Shown: positions 10,410 through 20,784 of the stretch, piece by piece
Layout of the letters: every line of letters starts with the position of its first letter
Numbering within the stretch: the first letter of the stretch is position 1
From: Massospora cicadina
Taxonomy: Eukaryota > Entomophthoromycota > Entomophthoromycetes > Entomophthorales > Entomophthoraceae
Assembly (NCBI GenBank): GCA_022478985.1
Contig: JAKSZP010009620.1
Span: 16,600-80,599 of the forward strand
Reading direction: 5' to 3'
Length of the DNA stretch: 64,000 nt
The notes under the pieces: generated by a model
Databases searched by the model: none
The model's input: the letters and a program-made list of their open reading frames with translations, nothing else
What the model was told of the DNA's origin: nothing
Made by a program: the position numbers and the translations under genes

Positions 10410-11479
10410 TCAGTTGATTATCCAGCCGCTAGCAGGGTCCTTGATAGTATATGCGTCCACACCTGTCTTTTCAATAACTTCGAATGGCCCAATCCAGATG
10501 CTGGCCAACTTGTGTTTCTGGCTGAACCCATGCTGGCCATGGAAGAGAACCATATCACCTTTCTTGAACTGCGCCAACTCACTACAAAGTACATGATTGG
10601 CAGCCTGATTCCTGATCTTCTTGGCTAAGCTGAAGGAATATGCTTCTGTCTGCAATCTGATCAGATTACTTGCAAGGTTAGTCAAATAGCAGTGGGGTTC
10701 CATCCCACCAGCATCTTCCACACATGAATAGAGTAATGCCGGAAGAGCTGGGTGTTAGCCATAAAGCAGTTGGAATAGGCTTTTCCCCATGGCGGAATGG
10801 TAACTGATGTTATAGGCGAACACATCAGTGGAAAGAAGGGAGTTCCAATTAGATGGTCAATCCATTACTAATTTGTGTAGGATATTCACCAGAGTCCCAT
10901 TCACTCATTTGACCATTCCATTAGATCGGGGTGATATGGGGTCATTAGAACCCCGCGGATTCCCATGTGCTCGTTCAGTTTGGGGAGGATGTGTGAGGTG
11001 AAGTTAGTTCCATTGTTAGTGAGGGTAAACTGAGGGCATCCATGTCACTGAATAAGACACTCCATCACGAACTTGGCCACTGTAAGTGCCCCTAAATCTT
11101 GTATTGCCCTTGCTTTGACCCACCAGGTCAAATGGTCAATAGCTACAAGAATATACTTACACCGGTTAGCTCCTGTTGGCAATAGACCAACGACATCCAA
11201 GGAAACATTATGCCAAGCAAAGTGAGGTTTCACTACCTGATATGAAGTCTTATGGCGGAATGGCTTCTTCACTTGGCACTGATGGCAACAGGAAATGGTT
11301 TTGAGCACATTGAAGCTCATACTTTCCCAATAGTACCGAGGGTGCAACAACTCCATTGTCTTACGCACCACCCATGTCCAAATGCCTTGTGGGCGCTCAT
11401 AATAATTCTTGACCAGGCTGAGGGTCGTGGAAAATTCACCGTAGAATCGCCAATCTGCTTGTACAGCTCCCCATTCCAT
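10410..11479 (-). pseudogene. Gypsy 2 integrase
   Basis: On the minus strand the zinc finger (MELLHPRYYWESMSF...CCHQCQ) and first catalytic Asp (VSLDVVG, AIDHLTWW) lie in 11045-11479. The second catalytic block reads [15 protein letters not shown] near 10995-11040, where an Asp is expected before N-G, so that residue is now Asn. The C-terminal part (10410-10721) has DMVLFHGQHGF and a GPF module (WIGPFEVIEKTG). No chromodomain follows. The frame is interrupted between 10721 and 11045. Confidence 0.8.
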
Positions 11480-11511
11480 TGGAAGGTATTCGCTCTCATT
11501 TTGTTTAACGC

Positions 11512-12899
11512 TTAGATTGCATAGGGCGGTTCATCATTGTACTTTCCACAGATCATTTTGTCAAATATTATATAACTTAAATCCACTGTAACTGCAATTG
11601 TTGGCAACCTTGATAAACAATCAGCATTCTGGTGCTTTACTCCAGGTTGATGAAGAATTTCGAAATTGTATGCTTGCAATTTAAGAGCCCATTGGGCCAG
11701 GCGCCCTTCCAGTTTTTTCAGATTTTGTAACCAGAGTAGTGAGGCATGATCTGTTACAACTTTGAATTTCATTCCATGCAGATACACCCAGAATTGCTTA
11801 TAAGCATAGATCACCGCTAAGCACTCCCACTCGGTCATGGTATAACTGCGCTCATGGCTGTTCAAGCTACAACTGCAATATGCTACAGGGTGTTTCTCTC
11901 CTTCCTCATCTTTTGGGATAGGAATGCCCCCACAGCAGAAAGGGATGCATGCATCTGAATGGTAAACCCTTTTTTAAAATTAGGATAGCGTAACGCTGAC
12001 ATGCTGGTCAGTGCAGTTCAAAGCATATCAAAAGCGTGTTGCTGTCATTCCATCCATTCAAAAGTGGTGTCTTTCCTTATTAACTCGAATAGTGGGCCCC
12101 AGATACAGCTAAAATTAGGGATGAAACGCCAGTAATATATGACCATTCACAAAGAACCTGTATATCCCACTTGCTGTTGGGTGGGCTCATTTTTCAAATG
12201 GCTTCCACTTTGGCTGGTTGAGGTCTCAGCCCTGTGGCATCAACCTCAAATCCCAGGTACTACAGCTGGTCCTTAAAGAAGTGACATTTCTGCGGTTCGA
12301 TCTTGATGTTGGACTCAGCGAGCCAGCTGAATACAGCTTCTAAATGGTCGAGGTGTTTGAAGAAGGTTTGGGAGAAAACATTAATGTCGTCAAGGTATAC
12401 AAAGATGCATGACAGCTTAGGTCCCCAAGAATAGTGTCCATTGCCTTTAGGAACATAGCCGGGGCGTTACACAGCCCTTTTGGCATCAACGGTAGGTGGA
12501 AAAACCTTTAAATGTGATTACAGCGCACTTCTCCTGCTCCGCCGATAGCAACTCAAATTGCCAATAGCCTGAGATCAGGTCCATAGCTGAGAAAAAACAA
12601 GCTACCCCTAGCCGATCTAAAGCATCATTAATCTGTGGTAAGGAGTATGAGTCCTTTTTAGTGATACGGTTGAGCTTTTGGTAGTCTATTACTAAGCGGT
12701 TGGTGCCATCCTTCTTTTTTACAATAAGAACAGGAGAAGCCCATGGACTCTTTGATGGTTCAAGCATCCCTTGCACTAATAGTTTGTCGATTTCCTCCAT
12801 CACTACTTCTTCCGCCCTTTTTTTTAATTGGCGGGTCATCCTTGACCTGATGGGAGGATGAACTCCAGTGTCCAGCTTATGAACCACCCCCCTGCGCAC
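11512..12899 (-). pseudogene. Gypsy 2 reverse transcriptase and RNase H
   Basis: The RT N-terminal half is open for 137 codons at 12486-12899: SPWASPVLIVKKKDGTNRLV, SYSLPQIND, and FSAMDLISGYWQFEL. A frame break follows, and the catalytic box reads VYLDDINVFSQTF near 12375-12400 with both Asp retained. The RNase H C-terminal half is open at 11512-11865 (YTMTEWECLAVIYAYKQF, VVTDHASLLWL, HQNADCLSRLP). The pieces between are in shifted frames. Confidence 0.82.
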
Positions 12900-12959
12900 A
12901 TCCTAAATCATAGTCATCGACAGCAATACACTGAGCTATGGTGTGGAAGGCAGACCAAA

Positions 12960-13760
12960 TTTCTCCAGTGACCCAAAGTCATGAACCAAAAGAACCTCCT
13001 CGACAGGTATTAATTGTAATTATGCCACTATTTGGTGGCGACAGATTTACAGTGGTACCATTTGTAGATTTGCGAGCAAAACTTTGATCTCCCCCTGCCC
13101 TGGTAAAATAATACCTGGAGCCACGTGGGGCTCAAACCGTGATTGCTGATATGGCCTAATAACCTCCCCATAGAGTTTGTTTAGAATTTCAATCACCAAG
13201 TCAGTATTCACTATAACTTAATGCCCAGATTAAATAGATATAGGTCCAGCAGCTCTGGGCAGCAGCCCTTGATATTCATATATCTGTTGAGGAAGGTCCC
13301 AGGTTTTTTTCTTTAACTCATGGTAGCGCACTGGAACTACTCCGTCGCTTATAAGCTAAATTAATATTCCCATATGCACTGGGCCATTTGGTACTCCACT
13401 AGAGGTTAAGTGGATTTGAATTCGATGACCCAATATTTCAAAGTCTCACTTGTCATATCAATAGCAGCCCCATAGTGTCGCTTGAAGGCAGTTTCAATTA
13501 ACAGATCAGAATTTCTATTTGGTTACACTATAGCTGGAGCTAAACCACGACAATAGAACCAAACCTCAGCAGAAGGGCACTGTATGCACCCTCAGAGACC
13601 ATATTTTGCACTCCAGCAGTGCATATATATACCATCCGGTGTTCCACATCCAGTTTTAATTTCAACCTGGCCACCAATTTGGTGGAGACTATGTTGACAG
13701 GGGCGCCAGTATCTATGATGGCATTAACTCAGGTCTTAGCTACAACCAGGTCACAGTAAG
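12960..13760 (-). pseudogene. Gypsy 2 protease and linker
   Basis: At about 13685-13725 the minus strand encodes AIIDTGAPVNIVSTKLVARL, a retroviral-type aspartic protease active site with an intact D-T-G. Downstream segments (VSEGAYSALLLRFGS, HYGAAIDMTSETL) match gypsy 5 at 57023-57379. Several stops interrupt the frame. Confidence 0.7.
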
Positions 13761-13971
13761 TACATTCAGTTTAAGATGCATCTCAACTGTTGATAACATG
13801 GACATCTAAAGTATCTCTGTTTCCAAGGAAACACGCAATCCCTTCACCAATTCTGGGGTATTGTTTTATAATAGTTTCGACTGGGAGAGCGATGCTTACT
13901 GCTTGCAAGGAAGGGGCATCTGAGGAGGGGTCTAACTTTTCAGGGGATACTTGGTCAAACATTTGATAGGG

Positions 13972-15124
13972 TTACAGCTTGACCTGCATCTGAGACCCCT
14001 TTTCCCCCATAGCCGCTGGCTGTACTTGTGTCAGAACATTTACCCCTATAACCAGCTGCTGATATAAAACTGACTCATGGTGTAAGGAAAATTCCGCTGA
14101 ATATTTAAATTTGGAATCAGGTGGGACGTTTGGGTTTGGTATAGCGGAGATAGAGTCTCTTTTCTCTACTCTGCTCTTACTTTTCCCTTGCCATATTGTT
14201 CTGGCTGTACACAAGAGACCAGTTGAGTAGGGCACCATTGTGCCAGATGCCCTTGATGACTGCATTTGAAACAGCGGACCCCGTAGGGCCCACGTCCCTG
14301 ATTAATGTGATACAATTCATGGTGAGAATTGGGCTGGAAGTGATCAGCATAAACAGGTCTAGTGCGGTAGTGGACCTAAGGATGATAAGCAGGTATGGGG
14401 TGGACGTTTAACTGCTTATAATAACTTGGTGAAATCTGAACTGGACTGATAGAGTTCTCCAAATATGATGGTTCAGCAGTTATAGCAGTAGGATTCTGAT
14501 TGGCATTAGGTGGAGGAAAGTTGGCTGATATGCGCTGCAAGAAATGAACAAGTTTAAGCAAAGGTACATCCTCATTTAATAATGGGGCCATAACGTTATG
14601 TAACTCACGGTATGACTTTACAGCAGAAGTTATCGCTATACACACATCAGCTTTGGATAAAACTCTGGCCCCAATTAGCACATGAGCTTCCGCCATAAAG
14701 CTCTCAGCAAATGCAGTGAGAGTTTCATTCCTCTGAAACATGATGGTCAAAAACTTGAACTTCCGCTGGGACATCTTTGCAGGTCCACCAAACAAACGCA
14801 GCACCATATTTTTGACTCTTGGTATATAGGGGAACTACCTGAAAGGTAACAGACGACTTAATCAGCACTTTCAGCATCCAAGGAAAAAATTTAACAACTT
14901 TTCTCTACATTGATCTGAGACTCCTTCAGTTGCAATCTCAAATTGCTTAAAGTACCCATGAATATTCCCTTCACTATCAAATGGGGGCATCTTAGTGCAG
15001 TGAACCTCCTGGAGCAGCTCATCTTGTTTCTAAGCACAGCATCCAACGCCACTTTTAGCTCCGCATAGGAAAATGACCCAGAAAGTTGGGTAGAATATTT
15101 ATCAGAACAATATTGATGCACCAT
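13972..15124 (-). pseudogene. Gypsy 2 gag
   Basis: A capsid-like helical region is open at 14376-14807, and its part CIAITSAVKSYRELHNVMAP is shared with gypsy 5. A perfect CCHC knuckle CFKCSHQGHLAQWC (C-x2-C-x4-H-x4-C) sits at about 14235-14276. The start at 15124 (ATG GTG CAT) is close to the PBS. The N-terminal coiled-coil part present in gypsy 5 (about 600 bp) is missing, so this copy has an internal deletion as well as frameshifts. Confidence 0.75.
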
Positions 15125-15164
15125 CGCTGAAAACTGAGTTTTTATTATTTATAATTAATCAATG

Positions 15165-15186
15165 GGCCCCCTGTAGTGAGCACCAC
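15165..15186 (-). other. Gypsy 2 primer-binding site candidate
   Basis: GGGCCCCCTGTAGTGAGCACCA lies directly against the right LTR. On the element strand it reads TGGTGCTCACTACAGG, beginning with the TGG expected opposite a tRNA 3' CCA. The same motif adjoins the 5' LTRs of gypsy 3 and gypsy 5. I cannot name the tRNA, which would have an acceptor strand ending GTGAGCACCA. Confidence 0.6.
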
Positions 15187-15680
15187 TATTATATAATTGG
15201 CAATATCCAAGAGATATGCTGACAGATTTGCACGGGGTTCAACCCATTGAGCAAATAGGAACAACAATTTGATGATCTTTGCTCTCGGAACAACAAAATA
15301 AACTTACAGATAAATATGGAGCACTAGCTCCCGCTACTTCTTTTATTTAATATACTTAATATTGTGGATTCTTCCTATTCCGCTTACTCTCAACTTACTT
15401 AACAACCAACATATGATCATCTCATCTCACCTATATTGAGGTGACTTCAGATGCTACCATTTATACAGCTTAGTAATTTAATTCACCATATCTCATTGGC
15501 TCCATCAATTCATCATTCGTTAATTTCGCCATTGCCTAATTTGAGGCAATTCTCAATAACCTAATATCGCCTTATGTCGAGGCGCCCAATTAATTGATAC
15601 TTGTAGCAAACATAAATGATCCAATTCATTCCACCATCACAACTGAGGGCTTATTGTCCAGTCATATCAGAATTGTGACA
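15187..15680 (-). repeat. Gypsy 2 right LTR (5' LTR)
   Basis: 494 bp, starting TATTATATAATTGG (terminal G changed to A) and ending AATTGTGACA. It matches the left LTR throughout apart from scattered substitutions and single-base indels, consistent with a long time since insertion. Confidence 0.85.
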
Positions 15681-15769
15681 ATGACCAAGACCTGATTGAT
15701 GTTTGCCACAAGTGTTTTCCCCATGCTGCCAAACCTCAGTCAAAGCAAACCGTTGCCACAATGAATTAG
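15681..15769 (+). pseudogene. Gypsy 1 chromodomain, second part
   Basis: Directly after gypsy 2 the plus strand reads QDLIDVCHKCFPHAAKP and ends at TAG 15767-15769. Joined to the part ending at 9846, with one target copy removed, it gives the usual chromodomain tail (CWVPERDC..., LI-x-x-x-H-x-x-x-P). This independently confirms both the gypsy 2 boundaries and the identity of the host element. Confidence 0.8.
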
Positions 15770-15822
15770 CCCCAGAACACAAGAACTTTTCCCTAGCGCA
15801 AGCCCCTGGAGGGGGTGGAGCC

Positions 15823-15842
15823 ACAAAAGGATGAGAGGATAA
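15823..15842 (+). other. Gypsy 1 polypurine tract
   Basis: ACAAAAGGATGAGAGGATAA is purine-rich and lies immediately before the 3' LTR TG. Its final A plus the LTR TG makes an ATG at the junction; see the findings. Confidence 0.6.
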
Positions 15843-16698
15843 TGCCATGGTTTAAAGATGATGTCATAGTTGGGACAGCATTAAGGACAAAGCTGCATGT
15901 CAGGAGGCCAAGAAGGTGAAGTTGGCTGGCCTCCCTGACCTAAAGCATACCTTAGATCAACGCTGGGTTAAGGCGAGGTATGTACAGGTTGGTCCTAGGG
16001 ATACAAGAGAAGTTTAGCCCTGTATAACAGCAGGAGCGTTAAAACGAACTAGCTTTGCAATTAATGAAAACAGTTTATTTTGGTTTCTTGATGAATGGGG
16101 TCTCGGAACCCATTCAGTTTTCAAAATTTCCAGCTTAGGTAAGACTATCCTACAATCAATAACCCATGTTCAGTTAATTACCAAGTACAGTTTGTTGCCC
16201 AATAAAAGCATGTGCCTATTGGTGCACCTTGGCTTAGACCCACTCCCCTCTATGATTGTTTGCCTGAATTAACTTAAATCCCATTTCTCAAGACCAATCT
16301 CTCTCATTGGTTGACTTCCCAAATAAATAAAGCCCCTCACTAGTACACCTTTTTATATATGTCATCTTGGACAAACCTGTGAGTGGACCTCTTCAAGGAG
16401 GTCTCATGCAACATCAATCATTTAAATGTACTACCTTAAATCTTTCCGCCCATGCACCTTTGGGCTGCCCTGGTTCCCTCCAACATGAGTCACCTAACCA
16501 CTACCAATATGAGCACCACTTGGTTCTATTTTGGGTTTTTCCTCTACTTATAACTACCTTGAATTCAGTTACTTCAGCTCTAGCAACCTCTACAGGGCTG
16601 TAGTAACTTTACTACTTATGACTAGTTCCCTGGAGTTGGCCTTGTGCACCATGCACTACCACGCTTGGAACAGGAGAGTTGTAGACACTCTCCTTGTA
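15843..16698 (+). repeat. Gypsy 1 3' LTR (C2)
   Basis: 856 bp, starting TGCCATGG and ending CCTTGTA, matching C1 over its length. It contains the U3 frame with SIKDKAACQEAKKVKL and DLKHTLDQRWVKARYVQVG at about 15890-16000, broken by one early single-base deletion and by a stop (EV-stop-PC) not present in C1. Its U5 part (16531-16698) keeps a hydrophobic TLLLMTSSLELALC run. Confidence 0.8.
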
Positions 16699-16703
16699 TT
16701 TCC

Positions 16704-17499
16704 CTCGACTTCATTTATAATTTTTAAAAATTTAATTATCATTTAATGCTTTCTCAAGTTTGCGGCCTAAAACATTATCATTTAATTGTTGATCAACGCT
16801 TTTTTAGATCTAATCCCCAAACATTATAATTACTATCAATTGATGCTTTATCAGGACAAATTTCTGAAAGCATTATTATTATTTGGTCAATTAATGTTTT
16901 ATTGGTCCAGATTCTTGAAATTAAAGTATTTTTATATTTTTAAGCACTAAATATATTATAAAGCCAAAATGCCTCAATAAAAGGATCTAAGATGACTCAT
17001 CTTTAAGTGCTCTACTGGAAATTATGAAACAAAGTTTTGATTTACCCTTTTCTCTCCTTATTCCTAACTATATTTTAACAGTTATACCCTCTATACATTA
17101 TGTGAAATTCATTCATCAATATAAAAGTTCTAGGATAGTAAATCCTAGCCCTCCTTATGCAGATGTTTTCCTGAACTCAAGACAAAGATAACATGAGGTA
17201 TAATAGAATAATTTGCCAATTCTGTACTAAAAAAAAAGATTGCTATCTCTGAATCAAAAGCATACCCCCTTGAATCCTATAATTATTTTTATTGATTAAA
17301 TAAAGGACCTTTCCTAACTCTTTTTATCTTTATAAAATATATATACTGTGACTTTGGTGCTTTTCAATATTTCTTAGCTTTCTAAAAATACTAGCACCAG
17401 AGAGCAACTAACCTGGAACCTGACAGGGACCACACATGGTGCCCAACCTGCCTATAATGGATTTAAAGTACAACATTGGTTAAGTTACAATAATAAAAT
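16704..17499 (+). other. Possible LTR end with primer-binding site
   Basis: Mostly AT-rich non-coding sequence. A TATAAAATATATATAC box lies near 17333, and GGGACCACACA at 17426-17436 is followed by TGGTGCCCAACCTGCC (17437-17452). An LTR ending in CA followed by a TGG-initiated stretch is the arrangement of an LTR/PBS junction. No partner LTR was found, so this is a weak candidate. Confidence 0.3.
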
Positions 17500-19760
17500 G
17501 TTGCAGTTAGCAAGAGAACCTTTTTCTTCTCATGAATAGTTTAGAGGCAGAAATTGGCCAAGGCATTTGAAACATTGTCTTCATAATTAAGGATGGCTCC
17601 ATAGAGCTTAAGGAAGCCGGTATCAATCAAAAGATTATAATCTCAACTAGACAATATAATAGCTTGCGATTTGACTTGTAGGGAGCTAAATTTCATTGGT
17701 AAAGCATTAAAAGCTTTTCCACTAATTGTTCTCTCAGGATCACTGGTTTCATAATATTGTTGAAGTTAACACCAGGTAAATCTTCCATCTCCTTGTGAAA
17801 TGACTTGAGATTAAATTCACTGGAGCACTACTATCAACTATTTCTCAGACTGAAATCTTATTAATATGTATATTAGCATAAGTGCAATCATAGGATCAGT
17901 TGAATTTAAGTATAAAGAAAGTATGATTGGAGCTTCAACTTGGTCAACCATGGTCTTGAGTTTTTTCGCCAGACTCTAGAAATTTTGTGCGCAATGTAAC
18001 TTGGGGCAAGGCCACATTAAATCCTACATAGGGATGCTAATCATAGTCCCTAACTTCCCCAAAATCATTTTGCTCCACAAGTTGTGTGACATGTTTAATA
18101 TAATTTGTTTTAAATTCAGAGAAACGCGTTGGCTCTGATTTAAATCTAATACTTGATTAGGTATACCAGCACTAAATGACAGGAGTGATCTTTGGGTAGC
18201 CTCTTCTTTGTGCTTCAGACTAATATAGTCACTAAAACTGTAATAGGGTATCCCTTCTCTATTATGGCTGCCTTTTCCATGATCCTTATTTTCCATGGGG
18301 AGACCACATAGTTTATGCTAGGTCTCTTCTTTGGGCAGGTTGCTTCATAGTCGCCCTTGAAGTCAAATTACCATCAAGTTGCTTTGGTAGCTCCACATCA
18401 AGGCTAAGGGATTTATGTCAGGATAACTGAGCCATATTATATCTAAGCGTTAACTGAGCATTGATTAGTGTGGTTCTCGAGTTTTGACTTTAGGTGACCC
18501 AAAAATGGTCTCACACGGTTTTAAAAACTCAATCACAAATAAGGTATCCATCACCTGAACCAGCGCAGATAGTAGTGACCATTGCAACTCAAGTAATCCT
18601 TAGTAGCATTCTGGACGACAATCTTCACATTAAAATTTACCATCACGTTTGCTTTAGTAAAACCTAAGGCTTAATGATAGAATTGGTCAACAAACTCATA
18701 GACGGTCTTGTTTTTTAAAAATTTGATAGTCATGTACTTGGCCTTGCAAGTAGTCATTTGTATGGGACTACCAATCTCTATTATCATGGCTCTTTCAAAA
18801 TCCACAAAACTCTGATCATCTTCAGGCAGGTAAGACATAACTAGGTCATTAATTTGATCGTCCAAGCAGTATACCATAGTGGTAGCCTTAAAAAGTCATC
18901 GCCCCCATACATATTCAACTTGAACATTATGATAAGCTAATGAATGTTCTAATGTGAATTAAATTTAGGTAAGTTGGCAGTATTGGAAAGCTGAAAGGTC
19001 AGAAAGGGTACGCTAAAACAGCAGTATAAAAAAAGCATCTTGATAAGAGCTAACTTGGGGTCCCAGGTTGCTGAGGTCACCAGCATGACTTCAGTGGCGA
19101 GGTGGAGGCCCCAAAAAGTGAGTCAGGGCCAATAGTGCGATTGGCATAGAGCATTAATGCTGAGTTAGTTTGGCCAGAGAAGACTCTACTTCAGAAGGTT
19201 CTTCTTCAATTAATCTATCTTTCTTGAATTTAGACTTGGATATCAAACTGACAATGACCATAGCAAAAACAGACCTATACACCGTTCCCAATTCAACTGA
19301 TTTTCTCAATATGGACAGTTGTTTTTTGAACTAATTCAAAGTGACAACCTCTGCAAATACTCCATAATTAGGGACTAGAGTTCAGCCTTCCTGTTTTTGA
19401 CCCTCGTTGACATTATGTGGCTCTTGCATGGTTTAATAGAGATCGTTATTCTCCTGTAGGACATCCCAAAATCATTGTGTAGTGTGACACAAGTTTCCTT
19501 CAAGGCTTCAATGTCTTGACGCATTGTGGTATGTTGCCTCCAAAGTTGTCTCAGTACTCCTGGAGGGCATTGGTGTCTTCAGTGAAACTACCAGTGTTGA
19601 GCTGAAATTCTCATCTCTTGTTGTGTGTACTGACTAAGTTCCTCCACCAATCCATCTTTCTGAGCTTCTGTTTGTGAAGCGTTTATAGTATCTCTGGACT
19701 CTGATTGAAATTAATTCATTTTTGTACCAAAAGTATCGGTAACGTCTCTCTCATTCATGG
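17500..19760 (-). pseudogene. Gypsy 4 relic: gag and protease
   Basis: The minus strand shows a gag start near 19757 (MNERDVTDTF...), a Gln/Glu-rich coiled-coil-like region (about 19400-19750), and a capsid fragment open at 18671-18877 with YMTIKFLKNKTVYEFVDQFY. Near 17850 there is a decayed protease site, VDSSAPVNLIS, where D-T-G-A has become D-S-S-A. RT and integrase are absent. The element is truncated and heavily mutated. Confidence 0.55.
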
Positions 19761-19820
19761 CTTATCAACTGTATCAATTATAATTTTGGTTCAATTGCCC
19801 AAAGAGCTCATCCAGTCGCT

Positions 19821-20253
19821 ATGTCATGTCTAAATGGCATTATAGCTGGTACAGATTGCAAAAACAAAGCAGAGCGTAAAGAGGTCAATTGGAGCAAGCT
19901 GATGAACTTGTCTGACCTGAAGCATACCCTGGACCAACGCTGGGTGAGGGCAAAATATGCCAAAGTTGGTTCAGGGGGTGCGTGTGATGGACAAGGGGGC
20001 GTTACAGCCTCAGCCTTGTAGTGCACAAGTTACATTTTGAATAAGGACGGATCATTACATTTAGTGGGGAAACTGGGCTTTGAAACGCGTTCAGTTTACA
20101 TATTTCCAAATCTGGCAAAAAACATTTGCATAATCCACTAAAGTTCTTGCATACTTAAGTCACCTTATTGCAAATGATGGCAGTTTACAACGATTGGTTA
20201 GATTGGGAGCATTGCATCGCCTAAGAGAAAAGGACCCCTTTGACTCCTTATAA
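19821..20253 (+). pseudogene. LTR-encoded U3 protein, copy C3
   Basis: An ATG formed by the flanking A and the LTR TG opens a 66-codon frame with LMNLSDLKHTLDQRWVRAKY and AKVGSGG. After a stop the homology continues (YILNKDGSLHLVGKLGFETR) and, after a frameshift, AYLSHLIANDGSLQRLVRLG to a TAA at 20251-20253. The total length matches C1 (about 145 codons). Breaks are at different places from C1 and C2. Confidence 0.5.
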
Positions 20254-20505
20254 TTATTGTTTCACAACCAACCTTCTTTGTTGTTTGGCAGGTTTATTAA
20301 AAGAACCCCATTCGTTTATTTTATTTTAGTTCACTTGTTTAGTTTAATTTGCCTGCCTCAATCAGGTCCAAAATAACCAAATGTATGCCACCCTTGCTTT
20401 GGGGCCTCTGTGCACCGTCCTTCATTGAAGTGCTTTATTTACTATATTCTCAGCGGAGTGTCCCTTGTAGTGTTGTGGGCCCTCTACTGGAATTGGATCC
20501 TTACA
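19822..20505 (+). repeat. LTR C3, a diverged gypsy 1-type LTR
   Basis: It starts TGTCATGTCTAAATGG like C1 and ends GGATCCTTACA like the C1 terminus. At 684 bp it is shorter than C1. A TTTATTAAAAGAACCCC block at 20290-20306 matches the C1 promoter position. No matching 5-bp target repeats flank it (CGCTA and GAAAC), so it may be one end of a larger lost element. Both LTR-encoded frames are recognisable. Confidence 0.6.
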
Positions 20506-20601
20506 GAAACGATCCCAAAAATCCAGTCTCTAGGAGATTTGGTGGCTAAGTTTGTGTTTTGTGTCAATGGCATATTGTACATCTTGGAAGCTACTCTATA
20601 A
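20410..20601 (+). pseudogene. LTR-encoded U5 membrane segment, copy C3
   Basis: A 63-codon frame has a hydrophobic run FIYYILSGVSLVVLWALYW followed by NWILT, resembling the family B segment VVPLASWALHWVLTQPYW. It runs past the inferred LTR end at 20505. A single membrane span is likely on hydrophobicity alone. Confidence 0.4.
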
Positions 20602-20784
20602 CTGGTTGTGCAGGTAGCGCATAGCATCCAAACTTTGCTGGATTTGTTGAAATCCCCTATATAATTGAAGCACGATAGTGAACTATAGTTATCTGAATTT
20701 GCGTACTGTAGGTTGCAAACACCTTTATAATATAATGACCCAAATGTTCGTTGCTACTTAGTAAGGATATTATTAGACTATAAT

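Larger units (their letters stand above)
9847..15680 (-). mobile_element. Gypsy 2: minus-strand Ty3/gypsy element inserted in the gypsy 1 chromodomain
   Basis: It is bounded by LTRs of 495 and 494 bp (9847-10341 and 15187-15680) with TG...CA termini (TG is TA in the right copy). Near-matching 5-bp target repeats flank it: ATGCC at 9842-9846 and ATGAC at 15681-15685. Minus-strand gag, protease, RT, RNase H and integrase lie in order, with no chromodomain. A C-run at 10345-10350 is the PPT complement (AAAAGGGG-type on the minus strand), and a PBS candidate sits beside the right LTR. Its closest relative here is gypsy 5. Multiple stops and an integrase Asp-to-Asn change make it dead. Confidence 0.88.
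4899..16698 (+). mobile_element. Gypsy 1: chromodomain Ty3/gypsy retrotransposon (chromovirus), split by gypsy 2
   Basis: The element has two LTRs in direct orientation (4899-5752 and 15843-16698). The pol order is protease, RT, RNase H, integrase, chromodomain, with a purine-rich PPT (about 15823-15842) touching the 3' LTR. Near-matching 5-bp target repeats flank it: TTTTC at 4894-4898 and TTTCC at 16699-16703. Without the 5.8-kb gypsy 2 insertion the internal region is only about 4.25 kb, because gag is almost absent. Several frameshifts and stops make it inactive. Domain order and the C-terminal chromodomain place it with the chromoviruses. Its LTRs belong to the ORF-bearing family C. Confidence 0.85.
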
